NCBI GenBank assembly: GCA_947683425.1 | Contig: CANTUQ010000060.1 | Location: forward strand, 930,001-994,000 | Direction of reading: 5' to 3' | DNA from: Excoecaria cochinchinensis | Lineage: Eukaryota; Streptophyta; Magnoliopsida; Malpighiales; Euphorbiaceae | Length of the DNA: 64,000 bases | Part shown: positions 23,819 through 34,300 of the stretch, piece by piece | How positions within the stretch are numbered: the first letter of the stretch is position 1 | How the letters are laid out: each line of letters begins with the position of its first letter | Translations under genes and position numbers: made by a program | The notes under the pieces: model-generated | What the model was told of the DNA's origin: nothing | Database searches by the model: none | Seen by the model: only the letters and a program-made list of their open reading frames with translations

Positions 23819-25286
23819 TAGGGGTGAGTAAAAAAACAGTTGGATTTGATTAACCGAGAAATCGAACTGAAACCGATCCAAAAAATAGGTTAACCGAACC
23901 GATTTTTATGGTTAACGGTTAGTGTTTTACAAAAACCGATATTAATGGACTGATTTTTATTTTTTACTTATAAATTGATTAATCGAACCGAAACCAATAA
24001 ATGAACACCCCTATATTTTATTAATTTTATTTCACTTTTTTTTATTTTTATTATAATTTTTTATTTCATTATTTTCATATTTAATTATTTATATCCTTTT
24101 AATTTTCATTTACTTTAAAATATTTCAATTTCATTTTAGTTTTTCTAAAGTCATTTTAGTTAATTTATTAATTGTTAAATATGTACATATTTAGTCTTTT
24201 TTATTATTTCCTAATATATCAATTTTCCATTAATTACAATCAAAATATATTCGAAAAGTTATATAAAATTAATATATTAACTAAAATTTTTTAAAAAATA
24301 AGGGGCTGTTTAGTTCTGGAAAATAAACTCAGTTTTCCAGAAAATTACTCCAAGAAAATTAGAAAATGGAAAATGTTGTTTAGTTGTAATATTTTTCAAT
24401 TTAAAAAATTAGAAAACTATTTTCTGAATTTTTCAAAATTAAACTATCGTATGGAAAATACAAAAAATATGTTTTCTTATTTTTCTTTTATTAAAAGAGA
24501 ATTCAGATTCAACTATATTACATTCTTTTCTAATTTATAAAAAAGAAGCTTAATACAAATTTAATACAACATTTCATCTTTTACTGCAACAATAAATTTA
24601 ATTTAGAAACTTTTTATTATGATTATTAGAAGGAAACTATAATTATAGTTTTCATTTTGTAAAAAATTTTAAAAATTTATTTCATTAACTGAATTTTATT
24701 ATTTAAGTTCACTTATAGTTTGTTTAAAATTTTCATATATACCTGTTAGTATTTTAAGCATTGATTAATTTAAATATTTATTTATCAATAACTAAAATAT
24801 TATTAATATAAATAACAATTATTATAATTATATTAATAGAATATACAGAATATTAAAAAAAATTGTAAAGGAAATGGAAAATGAAAATACAGATAAAAGG
24901 AGAGAAGCAAACATAATTTTTATTTTCTAATATTTTATTTTGGAAAATGAAAAAACGGAAAACTAAGAAATGAAAATGAAAACTGGAAAAGGAAAATGGA
25001 AAATGGAAAATGTTTTCTTGAACTAAACAGCCCCTAAAATTTTTAATATATATGAAAATAATATTTTTGAATATTTTTAATTTATATTTATTGTTTGAAC
25101 ATCATATTTAATTATTATGTTGAATTATGTTTGTTTTCTAATTTTAAATTTTTAGTATTTTCGATAATTTAATTTTTTTATGAATACATTTTATAATTAT
25201 AGTGGTTAACCGAAAAATTTTGGTTAACCGGTCCAAAAATTTGAAACTGATAGACTAATTAACCGATGGTAATGGACTGTAATTTG
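23819..25286 (-). mobile_element. hAT-type element, reverse copy, truncated and split by a nested element
   Basis: The left end TAGGGGTGAGTAAAAAAACA is the inverse of the right end of the copy at 14224-15044, and similarity continues through the AT-rich centre to 24298. It resumes at 25038 after the nested element (24302-25034) and stops near 25286, about 90 bases short of the other terminus. The missing end may have been lost when the adjoining family B LTR fragment arrived. Confidence 0.7.
24302..25034. mobile_element. Tourist-like (PIF/Harbinger type) MITE nested in the hAT-type element
   Basis: The termini are GGGGCTGTTTAGTTC and GAACTAAACAGCCCC, perfect inverted repeats of 15 bases. TAA flanks both sides (24299-24301 and 25035-25037), the target preference of PIF/Harbinger elements. 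The 733-base interior is AT-rich with GGAAAATGGAAAATG-type repeats near both ends and no coding capacity. Confidence 0.8.
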
Positions 25287-25394
25287 TCATTTTACTAATT
25301 TAAAATTTAATTGACTTTCTATTATGTATTAAAGTAGTTGATTTAATATATTTGATAAGTGTTTTAATTTTTAACAAAATAAAATATAATATTT

Positions 25395-25862
25395 ACAGAC
25401 CGGTTAGCCGAGGTTATCTGAATATTTCTTTCAATAACAGCTCAGTTAATCTGGACAGTTCGGGATTAGCATGTTTGTAATAATATTAAGGATCGTCATA
25501 AACTTAAAAATATTCCAATTCCATTATAACGAAAATTATCTTCGATTTTCTTTTTCTGATCTTATAAATCAGAAATTAATTACAAATAAGGAACCCATGA
25601 GAGTTCTATCCAATTTAGGATTTAAATCCTATTTAGCATTTGATTTTTATTTTAAAACTGATTTTTAATTCTATAAAAAGGGGAATTCATATATGTTTTC
25701 TATCTCTTGATCTCTTTCTCAAATCTTATCACATTTTTTTTCATTCTCGTCAATTTTCTGACTTAACCGTCGGAATCTCATTTATCGAAAATTTGCTGAA
25801 ATTGTTTGTTTTCATGTGACCAGCTCAAGACGATTGTCCAAAATTTTTGGACAGCTTCCATT
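25395..25862 (+). repeat. Second LTR copy of Tat family B (partial or solo)
   Basis: It aligns with 2786-3293 over most of its length: TTCCAATTCCATTATAACG, GAGAGTTCTATCC, CTATAAAAAGGGGAATTC and CTTAACCGTCGGAATC with ATCGAAAATTTGCTGAAATT. No polypurine tract, primer site or internal sequence adjoins it. The ends are uncertain because the left side abuts a truncated hAT-type element. Confidence 0.6.
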
Positions 25863-27032
25863 GTGAACATTTAGGGACAATTTTTTTATTCATTTTTTGT
25901 CAATTAAACAGAGAAAAATGAAAACAATTTTGTTTATGATTTGAAAAAAGTGAAAAAGAAAGGGCAGGGATAAAAAGGGAAGACAATAATATTTGAGTGG
26001 AAAAGTCAGATTCTGATGTAACTAATTGCAAATCTCAGTTCAAAAAGAAAAACTAATTGCAAATCTTTGGATCATCATTGGCATTGTAAACTCATAATCC
26101 ATTTTCTGTTAAAATTTAAAAATTAAAAATCCGCATTTATCTGCCCCTCTTGTCAATGACCCCATATTTTTTAACAATAAACTCGAAATCTCACATGAAG
26201 AATGGCACTGGTCCCATATTTCCTGCCGCCCAATAAATCATAAACTTTGACTATCATTCTATTTTTCAAGACTCTAATATTCAATTTCAATAATATTGTT
26301 CATAAAAATTTTAAATTCGGATCTATAATATATAATAAAATTTATGCTTTCGTAGGGATTTAGGCTTATTCGAAAAAATTATTTTTTTATTTTTTTATCA
26401 ATTTGAAAATTAATTAATTTTTCATTATTTTGACATTTTAATATTTTATTAATTTTATAGATAGGGGCGGAACTACGTCCAACCCCTTGAATTTTCCTAA
26501 ACAAAAAAAAAATGGAAATTTAAATTGAAATTATGAAAGAGTAGACTGAAAATTTAAAATTATATAAAAATAATAATTTTAGTGACGATATCATCAAATT
26601 AATTGCATATTCATTATATGCTAAGAATTCAACAAAATATCAGCTCATTATAATTTGATAAAAAAAAATCAGCAATTACAATCATAAGATGAACACAACT
26701 TATCAGTTTTTTTTTTTTTATTGATATGATAATAATAGTCTGCACATGAAAAATGAAAAAGGAAAATCAAAGAGATAACATCAAACTTTCAAAGAGATAA
26801 CATAAAAGAAAATAAAAAGAAAAAGCTTTCAAAGATTGAAAATTTTAAAAATATAGAAAAAATAATTTGAGTGATGATAACATCAAACTTATTGTAAATT
26901 ACATGATAATAATAATTTGTGCATAAAAAAAATTAAAAGCTATCAAATATCAAACGGATAAACACAATATAAGAGAAAAAAAAAAGCATTTAATAATAAT
27001 AATAATAATAAAATTGGCAAGGATTGGCAATG
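25863..27032. other. Intergenic, AT-rich
   Basis: No gene is supported. A partly repeated phrase (AATAATTT then GTGATGATAACATCAAA) appears near 26570 and 26870, and an AAT run lies at about 26993-27010, just left of the Tat element. Confidence 0.45.
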
Positions 27033-27037
27033 TTAAG

Positions 27038-27471
27038 TTATAAAGCCTAAATTATCTTTATCTTGAAAAGAGGGAGAGCCGATCGGATGAACGAATCCTG
27101 CAAGAGAAAGTGTCCGGTCGGACCAGACGTAAGCACTCCGAAATTTAAGTTAGTAGCTTTAGAGAGAGAATGCTTTAAAGATATAATTTCAGAAATTCCA
27201 TACCTGCTGCCACTGTTTATTGGGCTATTTATAAGAGACAGTTGAGGTGCACTTGAATGCCTGGAATATGATAACTGGCAGCCAGAGTAGGTGAATGGCG
27301 AAGTGACAGGGAGCAGGTGAGGGACATGGGTGCTGCCTTGTGTCACCGATCGGGCGTATGCGCTGCCTTCAAACTCATGCCTGCTGCTCTTTGCTACTAG
27401 GCCTTGGCCCTTGCCAGTTAATTGGGCCGACTAAATGGGCCTCTTTATAAATTACATTTACGTGGTTATCA
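27038..27471 (-). repeat. 3' LTR of the complete Tat element
   Basis: The LTR is 434 bases long, against 464 for the partner LTR. Most of the difference is one gap of about 30 bases near 27345, where the partner reads AGGGTTGATGGGACCTGTGG and CACATCAGC. The outer terminus reads TTATAAAG where the family has TGATAAAG, a single mutation of the terminal dinucleotide. Confidence 0.9.
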
Positions 27472-27486
27472 CTTGTCCCCCCTCAA
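27472..27486 (-). other. Polypurine tract of the complete Tat element
   Basis: On the minus strand TTGAGGGGGGACAAG directly precedes the 3' LTR start TGATAACC. The same 15 bases are next to the LTR at 63968-63982. Confidence 0.85.
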
Positions 27487-27757
27487 ATTGGTCCGATCGG
27501 GCATGCATTTGCCTTAAGCTGCTCCGTTCAGGGAGTGCCTGCTCTGAGTCGATCCGCTCGGGAGACATCCGTTAGCGGAATTTTGGAATTTTGCGTGGTG
27601 CTTTTCTGAAAAGGCGCCTTTGTTCGTACAGCTGTATTCATTTAATGCTGCGCACGCTCCGATGGTAGCGCTTCGTTCTTCGTACAGCAATAATGTATTC
27701 AGGACACGTGGCATACTTTTTGTAATGAAACGGTTGGCGTGCCCCAGAAGTTTTGCC

Positions 27758-27765
27758 TATAAATA
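27758..27765 (+). promoter_or_regulatory. TATA box of the antisense gene inside the Tat element
   Basis: TATAAATA in the context TTTTGCCTATAAATAGGTGG faces away from the 3' LTR and lies 252 bases before the gene's start codon. The leader contains a likely intron, GTAAGTACT at about 27903 to TTTAG at about 27985. Confidence 0.65.
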
Positions 27766-28009
27766 GGTGGCTTCTTCACATTTTTTCCTCACTTTTCTGC
27801 AATCCTTAAAGAAACTCTGCCAAATTTTTTTCTCGCCTCTTCCATACTTCGATGATTCTTGCTTTTTATTCTTTGAAATTTTTCAAAGCACCTTCAATCA
27901 AGTAAGTACTCCCTTCTCTTATGCCTTTAATTTTTCCTTTGTTATTTCTATTGCACCTTGCATTCAACTCACTTCACCCCATTTAGAAATTAGAGCTACT
28001 GTGTTGAGA

Positions 28010-30592
28010 ATGGCCTCTAGCAGTGATCGGTCAATAGATAGAAGTTTTATGGAGGAGTACAGGGATAAATTGGCAGTTGAACGTTGCTCCAGGTTGAGCC
28101 CTAGTGAGGTGGCTGAAATCCCCTCTAAATATGGCCTTCCCGATGACGTCTTCGTGATGGCCTGCCCTGATTACATGTCGGTGACGGATGGGCCTTTCGG
28201 TCATCAAGAGAACGAGTGGTTCGTGTGCCACCTTTGGAGCCTGGATGCAAGACTGAGGCTCCCGCTTGGCGCCTTTGAGATGGCAATACTGGAAGGTTAT
28301 GGGATTGCCCCAAATCAATTGCATCCGAACGGATGGAGGTCAGCGGCATGCTTCAAGATTCTCAACAAAATAGAGGGGGTGGCTCTGACTCTAGACCTCT
28401 TTACCCATTTCTTTTACATATCGGGTCGAAGCGATGGAACAGAGTAATTGTTCACTAGCCGCCCGAAGAGGAAACTTGTGCGTATCCTCACCTCAATGAA
28501 AGGGTACAAAGAGAGGTACTTCCTGGTGGGGATGATCGGTGGTTTTGGTGTGCGTCTTACCCGATTAGGTGTAGCCACCATCTTGAAGGACCTAGCTGCT
28601 GGTCAGCCTATGTATGAGGCTGACATCAAGAAATTGATGGACGCCGTGGCAAGACAAGGAGAACCCTACAAGTCTAGCTTTCTCCTGACCACGTTGTTCG
28701 GTTCTTCTATCTCTGAAGCTGCCGAAAATGCAGAACGTGAGCATTAGGATCGGAGTGGAGGGATTATCTCAAATTCATAATCATGCATTGCATGTGCATT
28801 AAATATCTCTTTTATAAGAGGAAAACTTATCTTGCTTGTATTTGTAATGCAGCTGCTATGGTTAGTAGAGAGGATATGACTGTGCTGTTAGGCGCTCGGG
28901 CCAAGACCAAGAGGAAAGTCGAGCGAAAAACCCTGGAGGAGAGGAAAAAGCGAAAGATCTTGCCTGTTTCAGAAGTGCAGGCGTTGCGGAATACAATGGG
29001 TGCTCCTTCCACCATTGCCTTGATCGCCGCTGTCCCTATCTCCGCTGCTAACCCTGCTACTGCTACTGTCGCCCCAGCTGCAGCTATTGTCTCATCCTCA
29101 CGCCCGACTCCGAACATCTCGAAAGACCGACAATCTCTTAGGCGGCAGTTAGTACTGCGGGATGAGTCTAATGAGGAGGAAGTGCCGGGAGTCGTTTGTC
29201 CTCCCAATATTCAGTCCCTGAGGGAGATAGCATAGGGAAAAGCCGCCCGTCTGGATGAGGCTGCCCAGAAGCAGACCGAGGAATTCGCTCGGAAGAAGGC
29301 CGCTGATCTGGTGGCTGAGGTGGACACTTGTGTTGCGGCCAGAGGTAAGGCAATTATGCAGGGCGAGCCGACCCGACGAGCTGACAGGCGTCCGGTGCCT
29401 TTGAAGGATTTTTTGAAAGAGAACTTTGGCAGCGACTGGGCAATTAATAAGGTGGCTAGTTATTTTTTCCGGGGTATTTTTCAGGACAGTGACTATAAGG
29501 ACATGTCCGAACCTAGCTTGCCCGCCCGGGACTGCAGCATGTTCAATAATCAAGTTATGGAGGTGAGAATTTGCTTTCTTATTTTTTGTTGTCTGTGAAG
29601 TAATGATGTCTTCCCCCACTGATATAGTGTTTGTTGTCCTTTCTTAGTTGGCCAGGAGGGGTCTGCGCATGCATAGCATAGCCAACATGCTGAAGGGGAA
29701 GGCAGAGGACGTTGCCAAGGTGAGGGCGGAGGCAAATGCCTGTAATGATGCTGCCCGAAAAGAGGCCTCCGCTCTTTGCGCAGAGGTGGCGAGTTTGAAA
29801 AAAGAGTCTTCTGCCTACTAGTCGGAGGCATTGGCTTTGAAGAAGGAGGCTGTCTAGCGTGCTCAGGAGCTGAAAACTCAACAAAGCGGGGTCGACCGAT
29901 TGAAGGGAGACATCGCCCGTCTGGCTGCCGATAGTGCTTAATGTAGAATGTTCGAAGAAGAGGCAAACAGACGGAATGCTGAGTGTCGGCTTCTGAGCAT
30001 TTAAGTTGCTAAAGCCAAAGAGGAGAAGGGCCAAGCTTTGGCAGAATGCTATCAGTTGCGCGTCGAGCGGGACTCGCTGAAGCCGGCTTTGGAGGACAAG
30101 GAAACCTCCTGGAGGAAAAAGTTTGAAGAGGAGCTTGCCTCTCAAAAGGAGTAGCTTTTTAATCAACTAGAAGAGGCTCAGGGGAAGCTGCTTTCTCGTA
30201 TGATCTACAAGGCTGGGAGGCACTTTCCTGCGGCCGATCTCGACTGGATGGAGGACCCCGCAGCTTTACCCGACCCTCCATCCAGTGATGATGAGGAGGA
30301 GGCTTCGGGAGAGGAGGTGACTGAAAAAGCATCCAGGGGAGACCCTTCGTTATCCGAAGTTCGTCCAGACGTACCCCCCGAAGCCAAAGTTGGGGCGCCT
30401 ATGCCGGCAGAGCCCATCTCTGAAGGGGCAGCTGAACCTTTTCAACCCGCCGCCGATCCTTCTCAGGCTTTCACCGATCCTGCTCAGACTGCCGCTGACC
30501 CCTCTCAGGCTGCCGGCGAGCCATCCACAGAGCCTGCTGTTGATCAAACCTTAACTGTAGCTGATATAGAGATTGTAAATATAGAAACATAG
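28010..30592 (+). pseudogene. Antisense spliced gene of the Tat element: gypsy-type transposon domain plus coiled coil
   Basis: Three exons are inferred: 28010-28736, 28853-29562 and 29648-30592. The junctions are GAAC/GTGAGC to GCAG/CTGC and GGAG/GTGAGA to TTAG/TTGG. The joined frame is 794 codons with no frameshift. Exon 1 holds the gypsy-type transposon domain (Transposase_28 kind), with RLPLGAFEMAILEGYGIAPN, QLHPNGWRSAACFKIL and YKERYFLVGMIGG. Exon 2 begins with a basic stretch (KTKRKVERKTLEERKKRK). Exon 3 is a Lys/Glu/Ala coiled coil, then an acidic Pro-rich tail with repeated DPSQAAADPSQ-type units. Seven in-frame stops occur at 28445, 29233, 29819, 29855, 29939, 30002 and 30152. Each is TAA or TAG and one C-to-T step from a Gln codon. 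Function is unknown; such additional ORFs are established in Tat elements. Confidence 0.8.
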
Positions 30593-30662
30593 ATTAGTCT
30601 TCCTATTGTATACTTTATTCTTTGTACTGATTTTTGCAAGTTGCACAGTGTAAAATTTCTTC

Positions 30663-30668
30663 AATAAA
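30663..30668 (+). terminator. Polyadenylation signal of the antisense gene
   Basis: AATAAA lies 71 bases after the last stop codon, with T-rich sequence around it. With the TATA box it closes a self-contained antisense transcription unit. Confidence 0.5.
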
Positions 30669-31087
30669 CTGCAATTTTTGTGTAGATCTGCATTCTTCAA
30701 TAACTTATAAAACCACATATAATTTTCTAAGATTGAATGTAATTTACTAAAATCGCATATAACTTGCTAATGTGATTGACTTATTAATCATAGATACTTC
30801 CTGAATTTGAAAAAGTTTGATAATCAATAACTTTTAAGGCCAACGATTAATTTGTCCTATCTGATTGGAAAAACATAATCAGTCGGTCATTTGGCGTAGG
30901 TTACGAATGCCCTTTGGAGGCTGGGTCCCAGAAAGTCAAGCATGGTGGGTGACTTCTTAGTCTCGCGTTGACTTGGGATTGCCAGAGCAGTTTCGTGCAT
31001 TAAGTTAGCGTTTTGATTTGCATTTTGATCTGTGATCGTTATACAACACTTAACTCGGGAGAAACTGTTAGCCTATTTTGACTCTTG

Positions 31088-31262
31088 CATTTTTGGTTTG
31101 GGATTGACGTCGAACCTAGCAGATGAGACAGTGGGAGTTGTGTGATTTTCGTATTTTCGGATCGGGAATGTCGTCGATCCTAACGGATGAGCGTTACCTG
31201 CAAAGAAATGGGTTCCAACTTTCACATTTTCGGCTTGGGATGTGCATCAAGCCTAGCGTATA
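31088..31262. repeat. Degenerate tandem repeats between integrase and the antisense gene
   Basis: Three units start at about 31088, 31151 and 31224. Each has CATTTT or TATTTT, then a GG(T/A/C)TTGGGA-like block, GTC(G/A)A(A/T)CCTA and GATGAG or a variant. Spacing is 63-73 bases. The rest of 30669-31342 is non-coding. Confidence 0.5.
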
Positions 31263-31342
31263 AGTTGTATCATACATGCCTTTCATAGAGATGAAGAAGA
31301 GCTTCTTTATTGATTAAATATTTGTGGAATCTAGATACATTA

Positions 31343-34300
31343 TTACAAGTGGTACTTTTTGAGTACTTCGATGTTCCAGCTCCTGGGGATGTCTTGCCCT
31401 TCCACTGTTCGAAGCTTGTATGTGCTCGGGTTTAAAACTTTAGAGACCTCATAAGGCCCTTCCCAGTTTGGCATTAGCTTACCAACTCCTACATTTCCCA
31501 AACCTATGGCCGCTTTCTGAGCACCAGGTCACCCACATTGAAAGCTCTAGACTTTACCTTGGTATTGTGATATCTGGCGACCCTTTGCTTGTAGGCGGCG
31601 ATTTTGGCATAGGCGTCCTCTCTCCTTTCTTCTATCAGATCTAGATCCTGGCGTCTTTCCTTGATGTTCATCTACTCGGAATAGAACGCCAATCGGTAGG
31701 ATGGGAGGCCGACCTCTACAGGTATCATTGCTTCGGAGCTGTAGACAAGAGAGAATGGCGTTTGATGAGTGCCTGTCCTTAGCGAAGTTCTATATGACCA
31801 CAGGACACTCTGTAGTTCTTCAGCCCAATTGTCTTTCGCCTCACCCAGCCGCTTCTTCAACCCTTTCAGGATGGTCCTATTAGAGATCTCCGTCATCCCG
31901 TTGCTTTGAGGGTGAGTGACTGAGGTGAATCTCAGGTTGATATTTAGGCCTTGGTAAAAATTTTTGAAGATGGAGCTGTCGAACTGCTTGCCATTATCTG
32001 TAATGAAAACATTAGGTAAGCTATACCTGCAGATGATGTTCCCCCACGTGAAGTTTTTGACCCTCTCTGCTGTGATCGTTGCTAGAGGCTCTGCTTCGAT
32101 CCACTTGGAGAAGTGGTTAACTGCCACAATGAGAAACTTCATCTGCCTTTTGCCTTGGGGAAAAGGTCCTAGGATGTCCAGGCCCCATTGATCAAATGGC
32201 CACGCGATCCCGTCGGCTGTTGGTCTGCTCCCTGCTGTCTTATGACCCTTCCATGAACCTAGCACTGCGGGCATCTCCTTACTTTCTCATGAGCGTCTTT
32301 GAAAATGCTTGGCCAGAAGTATCCTGTCTGGAGTACCTTCCTTGCCATGGCCCTGCCCGTTTCATGTGCCCCACAGATGCCTTTATGAACTTCCCTAAGG
32401 AAGTAATCACCTTCTTCTTCCGTCACGCATTTGAGCCAAGGATGGCTGAAAGCTTTTTTGTACAGATCGCCGTTAATTATGGAGTAATTAAGGGATTTGC
32501 ATGATACTTTTCGAATTTCGGTTTTGTCCTCCGGTAGCTGTCTTGTCTGCAGGTATTGCTTGATCGGGCTCATCCAGGTTTCATCCCCTTGATCAATCTC
32601 CATCATTTCCAGCTTGTCTAAGGAGGAGGAGGTTTGGTCGATGACAGTGATATTTTCTTTTATTACTCCTTGTTCGAAAGCAGACATCTTTGCCAGCCGA
32701 TCGGCTTCGAAAGTTTGATCTCTCGGCACCTTCTGGAGGTTCCATTCTGATTCAGATTCTTCAAGTATTTTGATAGCGGCCTTGACCTTTGCCAGATACT
32801 GGATCATGCTGGTTTCTCTGGCTTCGAAGGTGCCCAAAACTTGGCTTGTTTCGAGCTGAGAGTGGCTTTTAATGGTTACTGACTCCAGTTGGATGGCATG
32901 GAGTAGTCTCAATCCTTGAAGAAGCGCCTCATACTTTGCTACATTATTAGAAGATTTAAAGCTAAGTTTTATTGCATACCTTATTGCAATGCCCAGGGGG
33001 CTTGTTATTACGATATCCGCGCCGCCTCGGCTGTTGTTTGCTGCGCCGTCCACAATCATTTCCCATTTTTGAATTTGGGCTGACTATCTATGTCTTCACC
33101 GGCGAACTCAGCAATAAAATCTGCCAGAGCTGGAGCTTTTATTGCCTTCCTAGGCTCATACCTCACATCCCATGACTGCAACTTGATTGCCCATCCTACC
33201 ATTTTGCCCTCGAGGTCGGGGTCTGAAGAATTTTCCTGATTGGATGATCCGACCGGATCACTATCGTGTACGCCTCGAAGTATTGTCTTAACTTTCTTGC
33301 GCACATCATGAGGGCAATGATGAGTTGCTCGACCGGTCCTTTTTTTAAGTCAGCACTCCTAAGTACCTGACTGACGTAGTACACGGGCAGCTGTTGGGTC
33401 CCTTCTTCTCTTACCAGGACACCTGCAACGGCCTCACCAGAGGTGGAAAAATAAAGGTACAAGTTTTCACCTGGTATCGGTCGGCTGAGCAGTGGTGGTT
33501 TAGTGATGAACTTCTTTAACTCCTCGAAAGCTTGTTGGCAGTCTTCCCCCCAATGGCAAGTCTCACTCTTCCTCAGCTTTTTGGAGAATGGAGTACATCG
33601 CTTGGCTGAGGAGAAGATGAATCGTCCTAGGGCAGTAATGCTCCCATTCAGCTTTTGGACGTTCTTTATGCTCCTGGGGGGTTGCATCTCGAGGATGGCT
33701 TTTATTTTCTCCGGATTGGTTTCAATCCCCCTATGAGAAACCATGAAGCCTAAAAATTTTCCTGAGGGGACGCCGAAGACGCACTTTTCGGGATTAAGCT
33801 TCATCCGAAATTTGTTTAATGTACAAAAAACTTTTGCCAGATCGGCAGGATGTTCCTCAGGGCTTCTGCATTTGACGATTCGTCCACATATATCTCCACA
33901 TTCTGCCCAATCTAGTCTTTAAAAATTTTATTCATGAGATGCTGATACGTGGCACCAGCATTTTTTAGACCGAACGGTATCGCCTTGTAGCAGAAGGTTT
34001 CGTCATCTGTGATGAAACTGGTCTTCTCCTGGTCTGCAAGACACATCAGGATCTGATGGTAGCCAGCGTATGCGTTGAGGAGGGAGCAAATCGCATGACC
34101 TGCAGTGGCGTCCACCAATTGGTCTATGTTTGGTAGGGGGTAGCTGTCTTTTGGACATACTTTATTGAGGTCTATGAAATCCACGCACATCCGCAGCTTC
34201 CCCGACTTCTTCTTCACTAAGACCATATTGGCGAGCCACTCGGGATAGTCTACCTCTCGGATTGTTCTGGTCTTAAGTAGCCTATCAACCTCCTTATATA

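Noticed and set aside
27767..28009. Start of the antisense gene at 27767
   Set aside because: The first 81 codons have no ATG before 27767, lie directly after the TATA box and span a likely leader intron; ATG 28010 begins the recognisable protein.
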